64,000 nt of DNA from Strix aluco (lineage: Eukaryota; Chordata; Aves; Strigiformes; Strigidae). The DNA is taken from contig NC_133935.1 in NCBI RefSeq assembly GCF_031877795.1, positions 51,217,330 through 51,281,329 on the forward strand, given 5' to 3'. Positions 36,560 through 50,700 of this stretch are shown piece by piece (the first letter of the stretch is position 1; every line of letters starts with the position of its first letter). The position numbers were made by a program, and so were the translations under genes. The notes below the pieces were generated by a model. That model did not search any database and was not told the origin of the DNA. It saw nothing but the letters and a program-made list of their open reading frames with translations.

Positions 36560-36936
36560 AGAAGTGAAAATGTGTGAGAAGGAATAGCATATACTTTCTG
36601 AGCATAACTTCTTAATCTTACGTTTCCTACTCATGTTAATTCCTTGTATATATTGCAAGTTGCATTGGCTCATTTCATGGGCAAAACAGGATGGAAAAAG
36701 CTGTATGTAATGTAAAAAAGCATATTCATTTTATAAAAAGAGCTTTGGCTCCTGTTCAAAATATCCAGCCAGTTCAGGACAGACTCAGATAAATGGTTTT
36801 CCTATAATGCAAACTCAAGTCCCATAGAAACTAGTGGGATTTAAGAATATATTTAATGATAAGAATATACTAAGAGGGTGTGAGGGGATGGACTTAACAG
36901 AATGCCTACATGAATTAAGATCTTAGAGTAGGAGCT

Positions 36937-37060
36937 TTGTCTAGGGACTACAGAGGTAAAATTTATAGGAACATAAAACTGGAAGGAACCACCTTAACCA
37001 TGGAGTACCCTGAAATCATGGAAAACCATGCAGCAGGTACCGAATTGAGGAAATGCCTGT
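36937..37060 (-). repeat. Possible ancient CR1-like 3' fragment
   Basis: The string ATAGGAACATAAAACTGGAA followed by GGAACCACCTT resembles the start of the reverse complement of old CR1 3' ends. Similarity fades within about 100 bases, so this is a weak assignment. Confidence 0.3.
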
Positions 37061-39070
37061 ACTTTATACACAGTGTCTGTGGGGGCTTACAAAGGCCTAG
37101 CAAGTACTACTTCCTAGTACTCTGTAACAAACTTCTGATGTGTTGTAGAAGACCAAAAGCCAAGTGATATGTCACAAGAAGGGGGGAGACATCAAGAGCA
37201 TCATTGATGTCTCAGACCTCTGTGCAAACAAGATAATTATATCTACTAGTTTATATTAAGAAGCAAACGTGTCCTACAGTGTAGACGAGGGTGAAAAGCC
37301 CAACAGCAGCAGCTGAACATGAAAAAATCCTGAACCCATATCTGGTAAATCAGGAGACAGATTCTTTCTTAGCTCTGAGACAGCTTGCTGTATGATCTTG
37401 TGGCAAATTATCTTGTCTTATGGCGCTCCATCTGACTCCTCATAAAATGTTCGTAACTGAACTTCTGGGACTGTTATGAATCCTAGCTGATACAAAATAG
37501 TTAAAGTTTTCTTTGAATGACAGGTACTCAATAAAGACAGGAAGAGTTGTAACAAAAAGGAAAATCTATTTAATTACAAGGACTTTGAGCAGCAAACAAA
37601 CATTACAAGTTCTTTCCATTATAAGGCATTGTAAATTGAAAGATACAGGGGAAAGATGTATCATCAGGTTCAATATCTGTATTTAGAGATAGGAAAAAGA
37701 ACAAAAAAAGCACAAAAGCGTCAAGTACATTCAACAAATGCCTATTCTGTTCAAGAGTTCATTGCAACAAATGAAAATTAACCTGGAGTTTCAAAATTAA
37801 GATTGTGAGTGTGGCTGAAAGCCTAAGTCAAAATACATTCTTCTGTACATCAGGTAATTTGAGTAAGTAGCCGTAAAAGAAAGCTTTTTTTCTCTGTGAG
37901 AAGTAATTATTTCTGCACATATGCTTAAAACAACACTTTCTGAAACTTGTTTTTGCTACTCATGACTGCCTACAATAAATCATTCTTTGGTCTCTGTTTC
38001 TCCCTTCCAACCAAACCTGTTGTTAAATTCTGTGGCATTACTTGTCTTATCTTAGTCTCTGCTCATTGGCTGTTGGGTTGGAATTGATTGACAGACATCA
38101 CTGGGAAGTTCTAAAAAACTGTGTTGACCAACATGTAATATATGCAGACCTGAGCAAGGATTTAAGCACAGCTAGGAATGAAAGAAAGCATTGGTTAGAC
38201 TTCTAGGAATGAGGACAGTTTTTGCCAGAATGCCTGCAGAAAGGTTCTGAGGTATAATTACTGTTCGTATTAGTCCCGTTTTCATTAAGAAGTTTGCAGA
38301 GTTTTCTACTGCCACCTGCAGAACGTAGTACGCAGCTGCTGTTACAATTTTTCTTCTACAAAAGCCTGAGTCTCCTGGTAGGCTGCACCATACAAGGCTG
38401 AATGAAAGGGAGAGGTCTGCAGGAGGCAATTAAAGATATGAAGCCAGGGAGAGGCCTCTCTGCTGGCCACAGATGACAGTGCCCTTCCCTGGGCTTTGGC
38501 AGAGGTTGCTCGCTGGATAGGTCTCTTGTGACGAGAAAGGTAACGGCCCCTGCTCGTTACCACTTGATTAATAGAAATACTTCTTCCTTCTGGCTCTGGT
38601 TCCTACACATACACCCTGACATTGTCCCTCAGGCAGAATCAGGCTCAGGTTAACTTCACTTTTACCTGAAACTAATTTACAGTGGCTGAACTGTCACCTC
38701 AGTGGGGTGATTGCCTGAGGCAGAGAGGTGATGGTAAGGAACTGCTGAAAATGGTAAAAAATTAAGGACAATGACCTCTTTTTTTGGTACAGCTGGATCA
38801 AAGAAGAGGGTGTCCACCTGTGGTCTTGCAGCTTCTTGGTTTAAATGAGAACAGCCTCTTCCTGAGAAATCAATGCACTGCAGGAGTGTCAAAATAAAGT
38901 GTTTTTTTTAAGCCTAATGAAATGAGAAAACCAACTGCTGTATTTAGTTCTGTGTTTCTTTCAGGTACAAGACATACCTATCTGAAGACTTCTTTAGATA
39001 TCAAAGGGTTCTCCTCCCATGTGGCATGTGTTACATTTAGAGTATCTCCAGGCTGTTGTCTGTATAGACT

Positions 39071-39160
39071 ATTCTATTCTATTCTATTCTATTCTATTCT
39101 ATTCTATTCTATTCTATTCTATTCTATTCTATTCTATTCTATTCTATTCTATTCTATTCT
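39071..39160. repeat. (ATTCT)18 microsatellite
   Basis: Eighteen uninterrupted copies of ATTCT (90 bp, no mismatch), flanked by unrelated sequence. The open frame across it (repeating FYSIL) is an artefact of the repeat. Confidence 0.99.
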
Positions 39161-40554
39161 CAAAGCATAAAGCCATTCAAAACACTGTGACTCCTCCTGT
39201 AACACAAAGAAAGGACTTACAGCTGCTCTTTCCAAGACTGTTTCATGTCTTACACCTTTTTTAATGTCTGTATCAGGGCTAGGTTAGACTTTTCCAACAA
39301 CCCAAATGGGTTTGATGTTAGCCATGCCTACCTTCAACCATGCTTCCCCTTGTTCCCATAACTGTCACATCACCAGTATTTTTGTTAAGTTAGTGTATAA
39401 TGAAGGAAGGCAGTAAAGTCAGTTCTCTGCTCCTTTAAGATTTCTTTGGATGTTTTGACCCAGATAAAAGCCTTATGGCTCATTTGCTATTGTAATAGGG
39501 TAAAGAAAACCCTCTTAAAAAACATTGGTTTTACAATCTTAAGTACAAATCTAAGACAGATAAATATATTTATAAAACCAGCACCATTACATTGGCCTTT
39601 TGCATAAATCTTCAAGGTTTTTCAATAACATAAATGATTGCTTTGTGGATAGATGGGATTATAATCTCTCCTCCCCCCATTCTTGCTTTGAGTAGCATAA
39701 AGGGACATATTTGTGTATCACATTCATCTAACAGATTCCAAGGGAAAGAATTTGTTCTTATAGGAAGAACAAATAGGTTTTATACTAGCAGGAATGTTGG
39801 CCGTATTTTAAAATAAAACTATATTCGCACCTCACACTGTGGTGTGAGTCACTCTGAGTTTCTGTATCACATGGCTTACATGGGAAAGAAGGGATCATTT
39901 AAAGTCTACAGTGTTAATGGAGGTGGTTGCTGTGCCACTTAAAAATCACTTGAAACTGCAATTTCTTTAAAAATTAATTTCTGGAACACAAGCAATGTAA
40001 TCTCTCATGGAGGAATTCTAAAGCTGTAGTTTGTGGTTCCCTCTGGCACATGAACAGTTGTGCTTCTGGCACTTGATTAGACTTTCTCCTGTGATATTCA
40101 TGTATGTGCCTCATTTACATGGCAGTTACACAGGTGATAAGAGAAGGAATGTAGATCACTTGGCAAAGAGCAGCAGTGTGTGACCTGTCTGAACAATTCA
40201 TATGAACCGCAGTTTATTCACTGCCTGTATCTGGGGATTTACCAGGAGACAGGGCAGGTCTGTGTGAAAGTTGTTCTGGCTCAAAGACTTATAGGCTGGG
40301 TATCAAGGATTTGCAGTAGGCTTCATTCAGTGTAGGTTTGGAAATTGCAGTTAGCTGTAAGTGGAGAAATATTTCATGAAATATGTGAATTTGTGAAATT
40401 GCATCCATATCTGGTTTGGAACTTGGTCAAAGTTTCTGGATTTTGGGACTCAACACTTCTTTGGCTGATGACTTCAGTACTGAAGAATTTTGCCTATTCT
40501 TAATCTCAAGTTATTTTAAAAAATGTCTTTCTAAAATTATTTAGGGCAATGAAT

Positions 40555-41790
40555 TACTTAAAAGCTGGAGGAAGGCTAGAATGGTAAGCAGTGGAGTTTG
40601 GACTCTGGTCTTTAGGAGAGCAGAATTCTGTTTGTATATTGCTAGAGAGAATCACCTGGGAAGCCGCCATAATGTGGAAAGGTCCCTCACTATGGCAGGC
40701 TAATTTTTAAGGAAAACATACTAAGCGCTCAGAAACAAACTATCCTCTTGTGCAGGTAGACTAAAATTCAACAGAGGACCTTCTTGCCTAAAAAGTAGAT
40801 TTATAATGAAGTAAAAATCAAAGAAGGAGTATTCAAGAAGTACTAATCAGTGATTCTGTGCCCAGTTAGTGTTTGATAATAAGCAAAATTACACAGGGAT
40901 CCATAACAAGGACTATACTGTTCAATTTCTTCATTAATGACCTGAATGATGAGATAGCAAGTTTGCAGATGCTACTAATCTGGGGAGGAGGGTGGGTGGC
41001 AGGCATGCTGAACTTTCAGTCTGGATAGATCTTGAGAAAATTGAGAATTCGGCCAACAGAAATCATGTAAAGTTTAATAAAGAGAAGTGAAAAGTTTCAC
41101 ACCTGGGATTGAGTAGTCCTGTGTGTCAGTATGTGCTGTCAGGAACCCTGCCAGAAGAACATGGGTGTTACAGTAGATGCCAAACTGACTATCACTCAAC
41201 TGAATGTTTTCCTTACAAATGAGATGAACTGCATACTTGACAGCTCTAGGGGAAGTGTGACCAGCAGATCCAGGGAAGTCATACATTTTCTTGACATTGA
41301 GGAAGCCACAGACCCTGAGCTCAGGAAGGATGTGGAGAAACTGAAGGGTCCAGTGGAGGGCTGCAAAGAGGTCAGCACATAAGCCCACAAAAAATGAGGA
41401 GAGGTTAGGGAGCTGAAATTGTTTAGTTTTGCAAAAAGGAGTGTAAAGGGAGATTTAATAGCAGCCTACAACTACTTGAAGGGCAGTTACAAAGATGCTG
41501 CAGCTAGAATGTTCTTGGTACTGGCAGATTACTCAGAGAAGGTGAGAAAGCCAAAGACTGCAGCATAGGAGGTCCAAGCTGGACATTAAGATAAACCATT
41601 TCATTAGAAGGGTAGTATAGCACTGGAACAGTTTACCCAGAGAAGTTGTGAATCTTCATCCTTGGAAATTTTCAAGACTCAACTGGGCGAAGCCATGACT
41701 GATCTTGTGTTGGCTATAGTCCTGCTGTAAGATGGAGATAGGACTAGAGAAATCCAGAGGTATTTTCCTACCAAGATTTCTATGATTCTT
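40555..41790 (+). mobile_element. CR1 LINE copy with internal deletion
   Basis: The first part (about 40555-40800) matches the middle of CR1 ORF2, including GTTTGGACTCTGGTCTTTAG. From about 40890 the sequence is the reverse-transcriptase tail and 3' end: TTCTTCATTAATGACCTGAA, GCAAGTTTGCAGATGCTACT, the CAGTGGAGGGCTGCAAAGAG block, CACTGGAACAGTTTACCCAG and a terminal TTTCTATGATTCTT. The palm core of the reverse transcriptase is missing between the two parts. Frames are interrupted, so it is inactive. Confidence 0.88.
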
Positions 41791-44700
41791 TCCATGAGCT
41801 TCTAATTATTTTGAGGTGAAGCACGTAGGGAATACCTAAGATTCAGTTTTTGTTAATCTTAAAATCCGGACCTCCAGATACGTTATATAGAGGACACAGA
41901 TATTTGGAGGAGGGCTCTGAGATAGTGAGTCATATTAAATTCTTATTAAATACAGCTTAAATTTTAGATAGCATCCCCTCATCCCTGTAGTAGCTGGTCA
42001 TTCTTACATGGTGACTTCTGATTTAACATTTCTCTAATGGCATCAGTAATGACAGTTTTGCAGTTTGGAGGAAGAGGAAGAATCAGCTGTTGCTAATTTG
42101 TTAGAATCTGTTGTTGCTGAAATCTGATTTCACTCTCATGAAAACAGACACAAGGATTGCATATATGGCACTGTGTCTTACCCAAAACCTCATTGCCAAA
42201 AGTTGCATGAATTAAATTCTATTGGGACTTGAAGACAGGCTAACACAAGTTGTAGTTTTGCTAGTCTCAATGCTGAGCACAGGGCTAGAGATTTCATTTC
42301 ACTCATCTTGATTTCAGTATACCTGGCCTCTGACTGGAAAAAAATACAATGGAAGAACTTAGGTGTTCAAGGGCTCCCTGTCTCTTTATTTTAAACATTC
42401 TCTTTAAGCTGCCATCTCTACATTTAAATCAAGATCTTCTGAAACAGATCTGATCTGAGCCTTCCTTAGGCTTCTTCCAAATCTTGCTTACTTACCTAGG
42501 AGCTCGGATTACTGTTTGTCTCATTTGGGTTTTCTCCAAAGGACAGCAGTAGCAGAGGCTGGAGACCTTTCCTGGGATGTGAGCAGTCCTGTGACTGCCA
42601 ATCCATTTTGCTACTTCTGCTCCATCTCTCCTCATGTGCGTTCAAAGATCAGAGCTATTATTTTGGGTTCTTCATGCTGGACAGTTTATGAGTAATGTTT
42701 TATGTGGTTGCACATAAATCCAAACCCACTATGTATTATCTTTTCAGGAGATAATCCTTTATCAGCCAATGTGGAAGTGCTCAGACAACCATCACCTCTC
42801 TAAAACATGACAAAGAGCACAACATCAAGGAGTGCTATCATGCTGCTATGATTTGAGGGATGATGTGCTATAACAAATGCATATTCTTCCTGATTGATAT
42901 GAAAGATATAAAAGCAGTCTGCTTTTAAAGACCATGTTGGTGAATTAATTTCAGGAAGAAATATTATCCTTGAAATGACCTTTCCTATGTCTGAAAGAAT
43001 ATAGTTTCAAATGTAACTATAGATGTGTCTGAATGCAACCACATTCTGAGAATGAAGTGTGATTATTCCCCAACACTGATGTTCTCACCAGTGCCTGTTC
43101 ACTGTGCAATGAACCTTTCAACAGATGCAATTAGAATAAAGGCTTTTGGGAGTACTGAGCACCTTGGACTGGATCTGCAGCAGAGGTCAAACTTCACTTC
43201 CTTCATCAGGAAGGATGGGAAAGTGATGATTTAGTTCATGTTTGAGCAAGGAATGAAAAAGATATCCAAGCATCAGCTTGTCCCCATGTGATTTACAGCA
43301 ACTTGAAGTTAAGACAATCACCTTAGAGCTTAAGGGAAATTCTGGTACCCAGTGCTGGTACAGCAGTTCTGTCACTCCTAACCTTTACAGAGCCAGCTCT
43401 GGATGTAGGCAGAACTTAGTTTTGCTGACCCCAGGAAGAGAACAAATTAACAAACCAGTTCAACTTCTCATTGGCAGCAGTATGGCTCCTATACCAGTCT
43501 CCCAAAACAGACCCAGGTACCAACTCAAATGTACTCTTTGGCCCCCAGTAATGGTCCCACTTTTTGTGTGCCTTGCCCTTGCCAATACTATTTGGCAAAA
43601 GGGTGGCATCCTGCTAGCTGGTGGGAGGGGAAATAAAAAGAAGAATGATTGGGCACCTTATTCCTTCTTCACCTCTGGAGCAGGTTACTCTCTGCTCAGT
43701 CTCTCCCTGGACTAGAGCACAGCCTGATGCAGATAGCTGTCCACGCTTTGTCTCATCAACTGATTAGAAATGATGGTGTCAGAAGAAGCTGCTCCTTCAC
43801 TGAGTTAATGTTAGGCAGGCACATAGCCATTATGTTACATTACATGTCAGCGTTGCTGACATATTGAGACTCGTTGCTGCTGTGTGCTTGGCAGTACACT
43901 TGAGAATGTGGCTTCACCACTTGGGTGTTGGCTTTGGCTGTACCTGATGCCTGGCTTGGTCCTCTGCTCCCATGCTGTCAAATGGCTGGGTATGTAACAT
44001 GCAGCTGTAAATTCATCGGTATTCTAGCTGAAGTGCAGAAGTTCTCATGGACAAGGTGTATCACATATTCAGCCTATTTACACTACTGTAGTATCATAAA
44101 GTACATATAAACCATTTCATGCCTGCTTTCTTTAGGAGGTTAGAAAAAGCTTGTTGTAATACCCATATACAATTACTGCGATAAGGTACTTCTCCTTTTT
44201 GGGTGAAAGCAGTCATAATCTTGTTATTTTAAAAATATGATACTAAATTGTGATACAATCAATAGATAAGTAACTTCCATGACAAGCAGAAAACAATCTT
44301 TACACAGAGGACTATCCCAAAGAAAATAATAATGCATCATATAAGTAGAAACAGAATGGAAGATGACCAAAGAACGAGATCAGAACATAGAGGTAATGAC
44401 TTATAACCTGTAGATCGATGAAGAAGGACGTTTATATGCTTAATAAGCAGCAGACACCCATGAAAGGATCATAAAGGGTAGATCTAGATATTATGATTCA
44501 ACAGGATGAAACTTCACCTATTATAATCTGTCAAAGGCTCAGGAAGTGTAGTGCCTCCATGACTGTTTGTGATCATAACACTCCTGCTGTTCCCTTTGAC
44601 CTTTTCTGCCAGAAAGGTTCACAGTCTTTCTCTTCTCAGGGTACAAAGGCTCACACTCCTCTTTAAAGCCCAGGAGGCTGTGCTTCTCACCTGTGAATGT

Positions 44701-47700
44701 CTCTTTAGTCCCTGACCTCTTTCTCAGAATTTTTTCCTCTCCAAGAAGGAGACAGGAACCATATTCTTTTCCAGCTCATAGACTTTTGTATCGAACAGGA
44801 AGGACTGGGCTTTCCTATCATTTATGACTTCTCTGAGTGCTTCCATACAATGACTGTTTATCAGGTTTCATCCCCTCTTTCATCTTCTGCTGCCCACCAC
44901 AGCATGAATTATTGCTGTGCATGCTCTCTTCCAACCCTTTTTCGTGCCATTTGAACAATCAAGAAGATATTGCACATGGATAATCTTTCACTCAAATATT
45001 TTACTGAGAATGGCACATGTCAATTAATTAAATCTGTTCATGAATCTGAAACTATCTATGAATACTTTAACAACTTTTAAAATGGTGGAATATTGTGGAC
45101 GTTTTGACATGTTTTAAATTAACAGATTAGTTTATCATTTCAAAATAACAGTGCAAAGAAATAAGTTACCTTCTGGAATGAGCTTGCTTTATGCTGTGCT
45201 CAAAAATTCATTTTGAAGAGAAGGTATTTATTTGTGGTTTCTTTTTTTTTTTAATCTGTAGTGAGAAAACAGAGGGAAATACTCTGAGAGAAACCAAAAT
45301 AAACTTCTCTTCTTCCTTCACTCCTCCATGCGTTAGTTGGGCTAGCTACCAAAAAGAGTTACTGTTACAGCTCTGTTTGGGTTTCATGTTAGTGGTCAGC
45401 CTGAAGGTGGTTTAAGTGAATCTTGTTTACTTCCCATTGTATAAGTCTTAAGAAGACACAGAAAATCAGTTAGTTACTGCTTCTTAGCTGAGATGCAGCA
45501 ACTTTCAGCGGAAGAAAGATCATTTTTTGAAACACTAACTCATCTTTTTTGTGATTGTGAGCATTGCTTTCAGTTATTTATACCAGAATTACCTAAGGAA
45601 GTGCAGCTGTGCCCTTCTTCTTATGTATGCAGTCTAAATCAAATCCTTTGTGTCTATTTTATCTTCCTAATTTTTACATTTTTTTCCTGCTAGACATGGA
45701 AATAATGGAAGCCCTAGGATTTCTGAATATATCCCAGTAGGAAGTGTGTTAAAAGAACTAAAAAAGAAGCTAATTATGAAAGCTGTAACAAGTAGTATGA
45801 TTTTATATTTAGAAGCCACCTTTTTATTTTTGAGCATCTGATTTTTCCTGTTGAGCTCTTTCATCTGACTGAACGGTTTTAATTATATGGCAAATTCTTT
45901 TAGAGTCCTTGGACAGATAGTAAATGGAAGACTATTAAAACTGCTTTTTAGGTTCAGAACTCCTACTCTTCTAAAACTTTGAATATGACTCTGTAAAGAA
46001 ATTCATTTGCTCCTATTTTCAGAGATTTGTGTGATTCTCTTATTATTGGCCATTTACATGACCTGCCATCTACTGTTGCTTCTAAAGTGGCTTACTTGTC
46101 CTCAAGGCATCTGGCTGTGTGCTGGGCTGAGAGATTGCATGAATCGTACTTTGGAAGCCTGCTTTCAGCAGGGTAATTTATTGTTTGTTAGGATGGAATT
46201 TCAAGATATGTTATCTTTGCTTATCTTCCTTTCAGATGTACTCTGCCACAAGGGAACAAATCACAAATCGAAGTGACTCCAGTGTTTATATTCTGAATGG
46301 CATCTATTTATGCAATCTCACAGTTCCCTAATGATTAAGTAAGTTAGGGGGGAAGTGAAACTATTTAAACCAGAACAGAATGTTTCTCTTTTAATATGGG
46401 GGCTCTGCCTGTCTTCTCTGTCCATAGGGTGGGGCATGCTCTAAAAGTAGGCCAAATCTGTTCTCCTGTTGAGCCTGCTTAGGCATCCTGGCATGATGAA
46501 GATACTGATTTTTTAACACTGCATCTTTTGTACAGGTCAGAGGTAATAGGATCTCTTCTCTGCAAAGACCTTATGGATGCTGCTGTGTGACTTGTCACTC
46601 AGGCTTCATTGACAAGAAGAAGATCTGTTTGAATTAAGCCATCTACCACATTTCTAGCAGCTTAAAGAGAAGTTTTTGCTACATCGCTGTGACGGAGATT
46701 TGATTCACTTGTATGTATTCGCTCCATTTAAAAAAAACCTTCAGATGAACATGTCCACTGTTCAGGGAAGTAGATTGTTAACATAAAGATATTTCCTGTT
46801 GACTTAATGGACCCCATACATATTGAAATACCCACATTTGAATACAGATTTATAGTTATTGGTTACAGAGTTTGATTTCAATTGCATGTGGGTGTTGCCG
46901 TGTCAATATGGCTGACATTGGGGTGCTTGCACTAATTCACTTGCCATTTTCTGAGAGATTAATTCAGCCAGAGACTGTGTTAGTCTTGGCAGGAATATCC
47001 ATAACCTCTGCTGGCTTGGGCAAATGTTTAAGGAGATTGCATGCTGACAGGTTCCTGATGTCAGTGCCTCTAGTCCATAGGCCTCTACAGGGAAGTGGTC
47101 CAGAGAGAAGCGCTGCTGTTGAGGAAGAAGTGGATGAATCTGATACAATATTTAGGGAGTTTTTTCCAGTACTTCCTGATTTGGATGTCCTTGGGACTTC
47201 TGAGAACAGTATAGTTGCAAATTTGGTAAAAGATCAGCTCAGTGGTTGTCATAAGAAATTAAATGGTCAAAAATCAAGAAAATTGGATAGCAAATATACA
47301 AGCTAGGCAGCCAAGATAGAAAGCAGAGGGAGATTATGTTAACATTGACTTTGGTTCTGCTGTTTTACATGATGTCTGTACAATGAAGTTACATAGTATT
47401 GCTTGTTTGCTGTATGTCTTACAATATGCTTCATTTAAGGTAGAGAAGACCGCATCTGAATAACTGTACAGCAATATGGCAGATGAATTTCAGTACCAAT
47501 AAGGGCAGTTAATGCTTTTGGCTTGAAATAAAGAAAGAATCTCTCTAGGGATGCATAGTAATTGACTCCGATAAGTTGTTATGATTCATGGAGAAAAGAT
47601 CTCAGTTATTGCAGCTAGTGCTCTAAAATCATCAATGTAATGCTCAGAGAACTTCAAAAAGGCCTCACATTAGAGATCATTAGGGAAGAAGTAGAAAACA

Positions 47701-50700
47701 AAACACTACTATCAGTTTGCCTCTGAATAAATACATGGTACTTTCACAGGAATGAATCTGTCCAATTGAACTGTTAATGGTAAAAAATATGTGACTAGGA
47801 ACCTACCACAATTCCTCTCTGGGCATCCACTAGCCTTTTTATCAACATCATTTTCAGACTCTTGTTTAGTGTCACCCCCCTGCAGGAATCATAATACAAC
47901 AAGGATAATGTACATGTGTTTGGAGTGTTGAATGAAGCTTCACAGTTTCACAAGAGAGAAACTGTTCTGTAGAGACACAGAAGCCAAATAGATATTGGCT
48001 ACCTCTGACTGCTACAGGAGCCTGGCTGACTAATTTCAGAGTAGCAAATTGTCTGGTTTGGCTGTTGGTGGCTGTAGACGCAATGTAACTTTTGAAGTGG
48101 ATTATGAACCTCTAAAATATATTGATTTTAATCGTGTAGTGCTCATAAGTAGTCAAACCTAGGGTGTTTGCAAAAAACTTTTGCAGAAAATTTTTCCATG
48201 GTTAATGCTGAGACCACTTGCACAGACCAACATGATTGTAGGTAAAGATTTGCTTGTTGATGCTTCTATTAAAGGAAATTTCTGTTTGCTAAAAAGCATT
48301 TATAAATATTGCCTGTGACAAGAGTAGCTTTGAGACTGGGACCTGCCTAATTTGTTCATTGAGAAAAAAATGGGGAAGTTGACTTGAGGCAGTCTGTTTT
48401 GTAAGAGACCCCAGAATCAGACCGAAGCTTTGGGGTTTCCCTCAGACACTCCTATCTAGGGGCTGACCTGTTCTTTCAGGCTTTCTTCTTCCAAGAAAGA
48501 CTGAGGATAGAGTCCACAGCAGCAGGAGCTGCTAGTCTTGGGAGGAAAGACCGAGACTTAGTGACTGTTGATAGGTTTCTTAATCAGATACTGAAACCCC
48601 ACCACAGACATTCACTTCCCTTGTATGATAGTCCTACGGTGAACTTCCCAAAATAGTTATCTTACAGCTCATTTATTTATTCTACTTAAAAATAGTCTTT
48701 ATTGTGTCTTGATACTATTCTAAGCAGATTGTAAAAGTAATTTTAATGTAATGAATGGGATTTAAAATTTAACTTCCCAATATCTCCCTTATACCACATG
48801 TCCTGCCCTTACACTGAAGGAATTTACATTAATATATGACCTCTACTTCCAAATTTCGTTCACAGATTCCTCCATTCCTTTATAAAATTTTGGGAAGGCC
48901 TCTCTTGCAGTACATTGTAAAGCTCAATATGTCCAAAGACAAGGTTGCCCATGTATGGATCAGACAAAAGATTCACCTTGTCAAGTATCCTGCCAGTGAT
49001 GAAGGTCAGTAGCTGAGACATTGTAAGACCTCTATCAAGTTGTCTGCAGCGCTAAACAGACCACCCTGAAGAGCACTATGCACCTTAGCTTCTTCCTGAG
49101 CACAAAACCACACAAGTTCTTCCTGAATTCAGCCTCAGCCCAGACTGCCTGTAAATTATAGCCCTTCCAACAGGAGTGGCCAGGGACTTTCGTGGAAGGA
49201 CCCTGTGTCACTGGACTATCTGATGTTGTCACCTCCAGGACAGGCAGCCACTGCATTGAGCATCAGACACATATAGGGCAAGTAAGGAAACCCTAGAAGT
49301 ACTATAGAGAATATTCTCAAATTCCCTCTCCATTGTTGCCATGTCATGACATACCCTGCAACAGACAATTGACAGCAGCAGCTAGTTTGGCTCTGAGGCC
49401 GTATGTGGGGCTGGCTGTTCCTCACAGCAGAGTGGTTGTAGCTGCATGATCCAAGGTGGCAAAACTCATTAACCTTGCAGCATAAAATGCCCACATGCCA
49501 CCATCTTCATTGCTGTACCAGAGACAGATGGCATCAGCAGCCGCAGTGGCTGCAGCTGCCAGCACATCCTGCAAGGAGGCAGGCAGACACGCACCGCCAG
49601 CATGTCATCAAGGATAAACACAGGTAAGCAGAATTTATCTGTGTCTAACTTAGCAATGTAGAGTTTACAGCTTTCCCTGTACATCAGGCATGTGAGCTTA
49701 CCTCCTTTGTGCACCACCAAGCTGTGGAAGTTGTGGGCTGGTTTAAGTGTTAAAACCACCATCTTCCATTATATTCAGAATACAAGTGGCAGCTGTCCCA
49801 GCTGACAGGGCACAGGGGCCAAGCACTTGTAGTGGGAAGCATCTGTTAATATGTAAGACAGGTCAGACAAAATCTTTGCAGATGAAAGCTATGTACAAAT
49901 TTCAAATCATTATTCTGATCATAAGGAGACTCTCTGTGTAGATATTCTAGCAGCAAGAAAAGCTTCTAAATTGCTTATTCTTTTTGCTTGTGTTGTTAAT
50001 AAACTGTAGGAGCACTACCATGGGCTACTGAGTGGAAAACAGGCAACATTGGTATTTTTAAATAGATTTTCACAATTGAATAAGATATGATTATGGAGGG
50101 CTTGTTCTATTTACAGGTATCAACATCTGTTATCCTGTCTAGCCTGTCAGCCGTGGTCTATAGTTTTTCTTTTTCCAAATAGATGACCTTTCCAGAAATA
50201 AGACGAAGAAACACTCTGAGAGCCTCTATGTAGACAATAAAGAGCTTTTGATTATAAACCATGAGACTGATATTCACAGTCATTAAGTGTTGATTGAAAT
50301 ATAAGGTTCTAGAAATCCTGAACATGTAAGGACCCAAATGGCATATTAATTAGATGGCAAATGCCACAGGAATGTTTCTGGGGTGGAGCATTTGCCCTCA
50401 TGACAGACTGCTTCTCTATTGCAAACAAAGCTATCCCCATGATCCTCTGGTCAATACTGACCACTTGAAAGGTCCTTAGAAATCACCAAGCTGGCTGCAG
50501 ACACAGCACCTCTGCATATGAGGTGATGATGAAGGAGAGGACAAGTTGAAGCAAATCCAGCCCCCCGGTCTATGAGGTTGGGTGTTGATGGAGCAGAAGC
50601 ATTACTGGTAACCAGAAGCTCTTCCACTGGTTGCTTGGGCAAAGCTGCATGCTGCTGCCAAGGGGTCAGTGCCTCCACCGCAGAAGTGCTACCTGCCATT

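Noticed and set aside
38922..39264. Open frames with repeating YSILF.
   Set aside because: Produced solely by the ATTCT microsatellite.
43278..43715. 145-codon plus-strand frame.
   Set aside because: No motif, no splice or promoter context, and composition like random translation.
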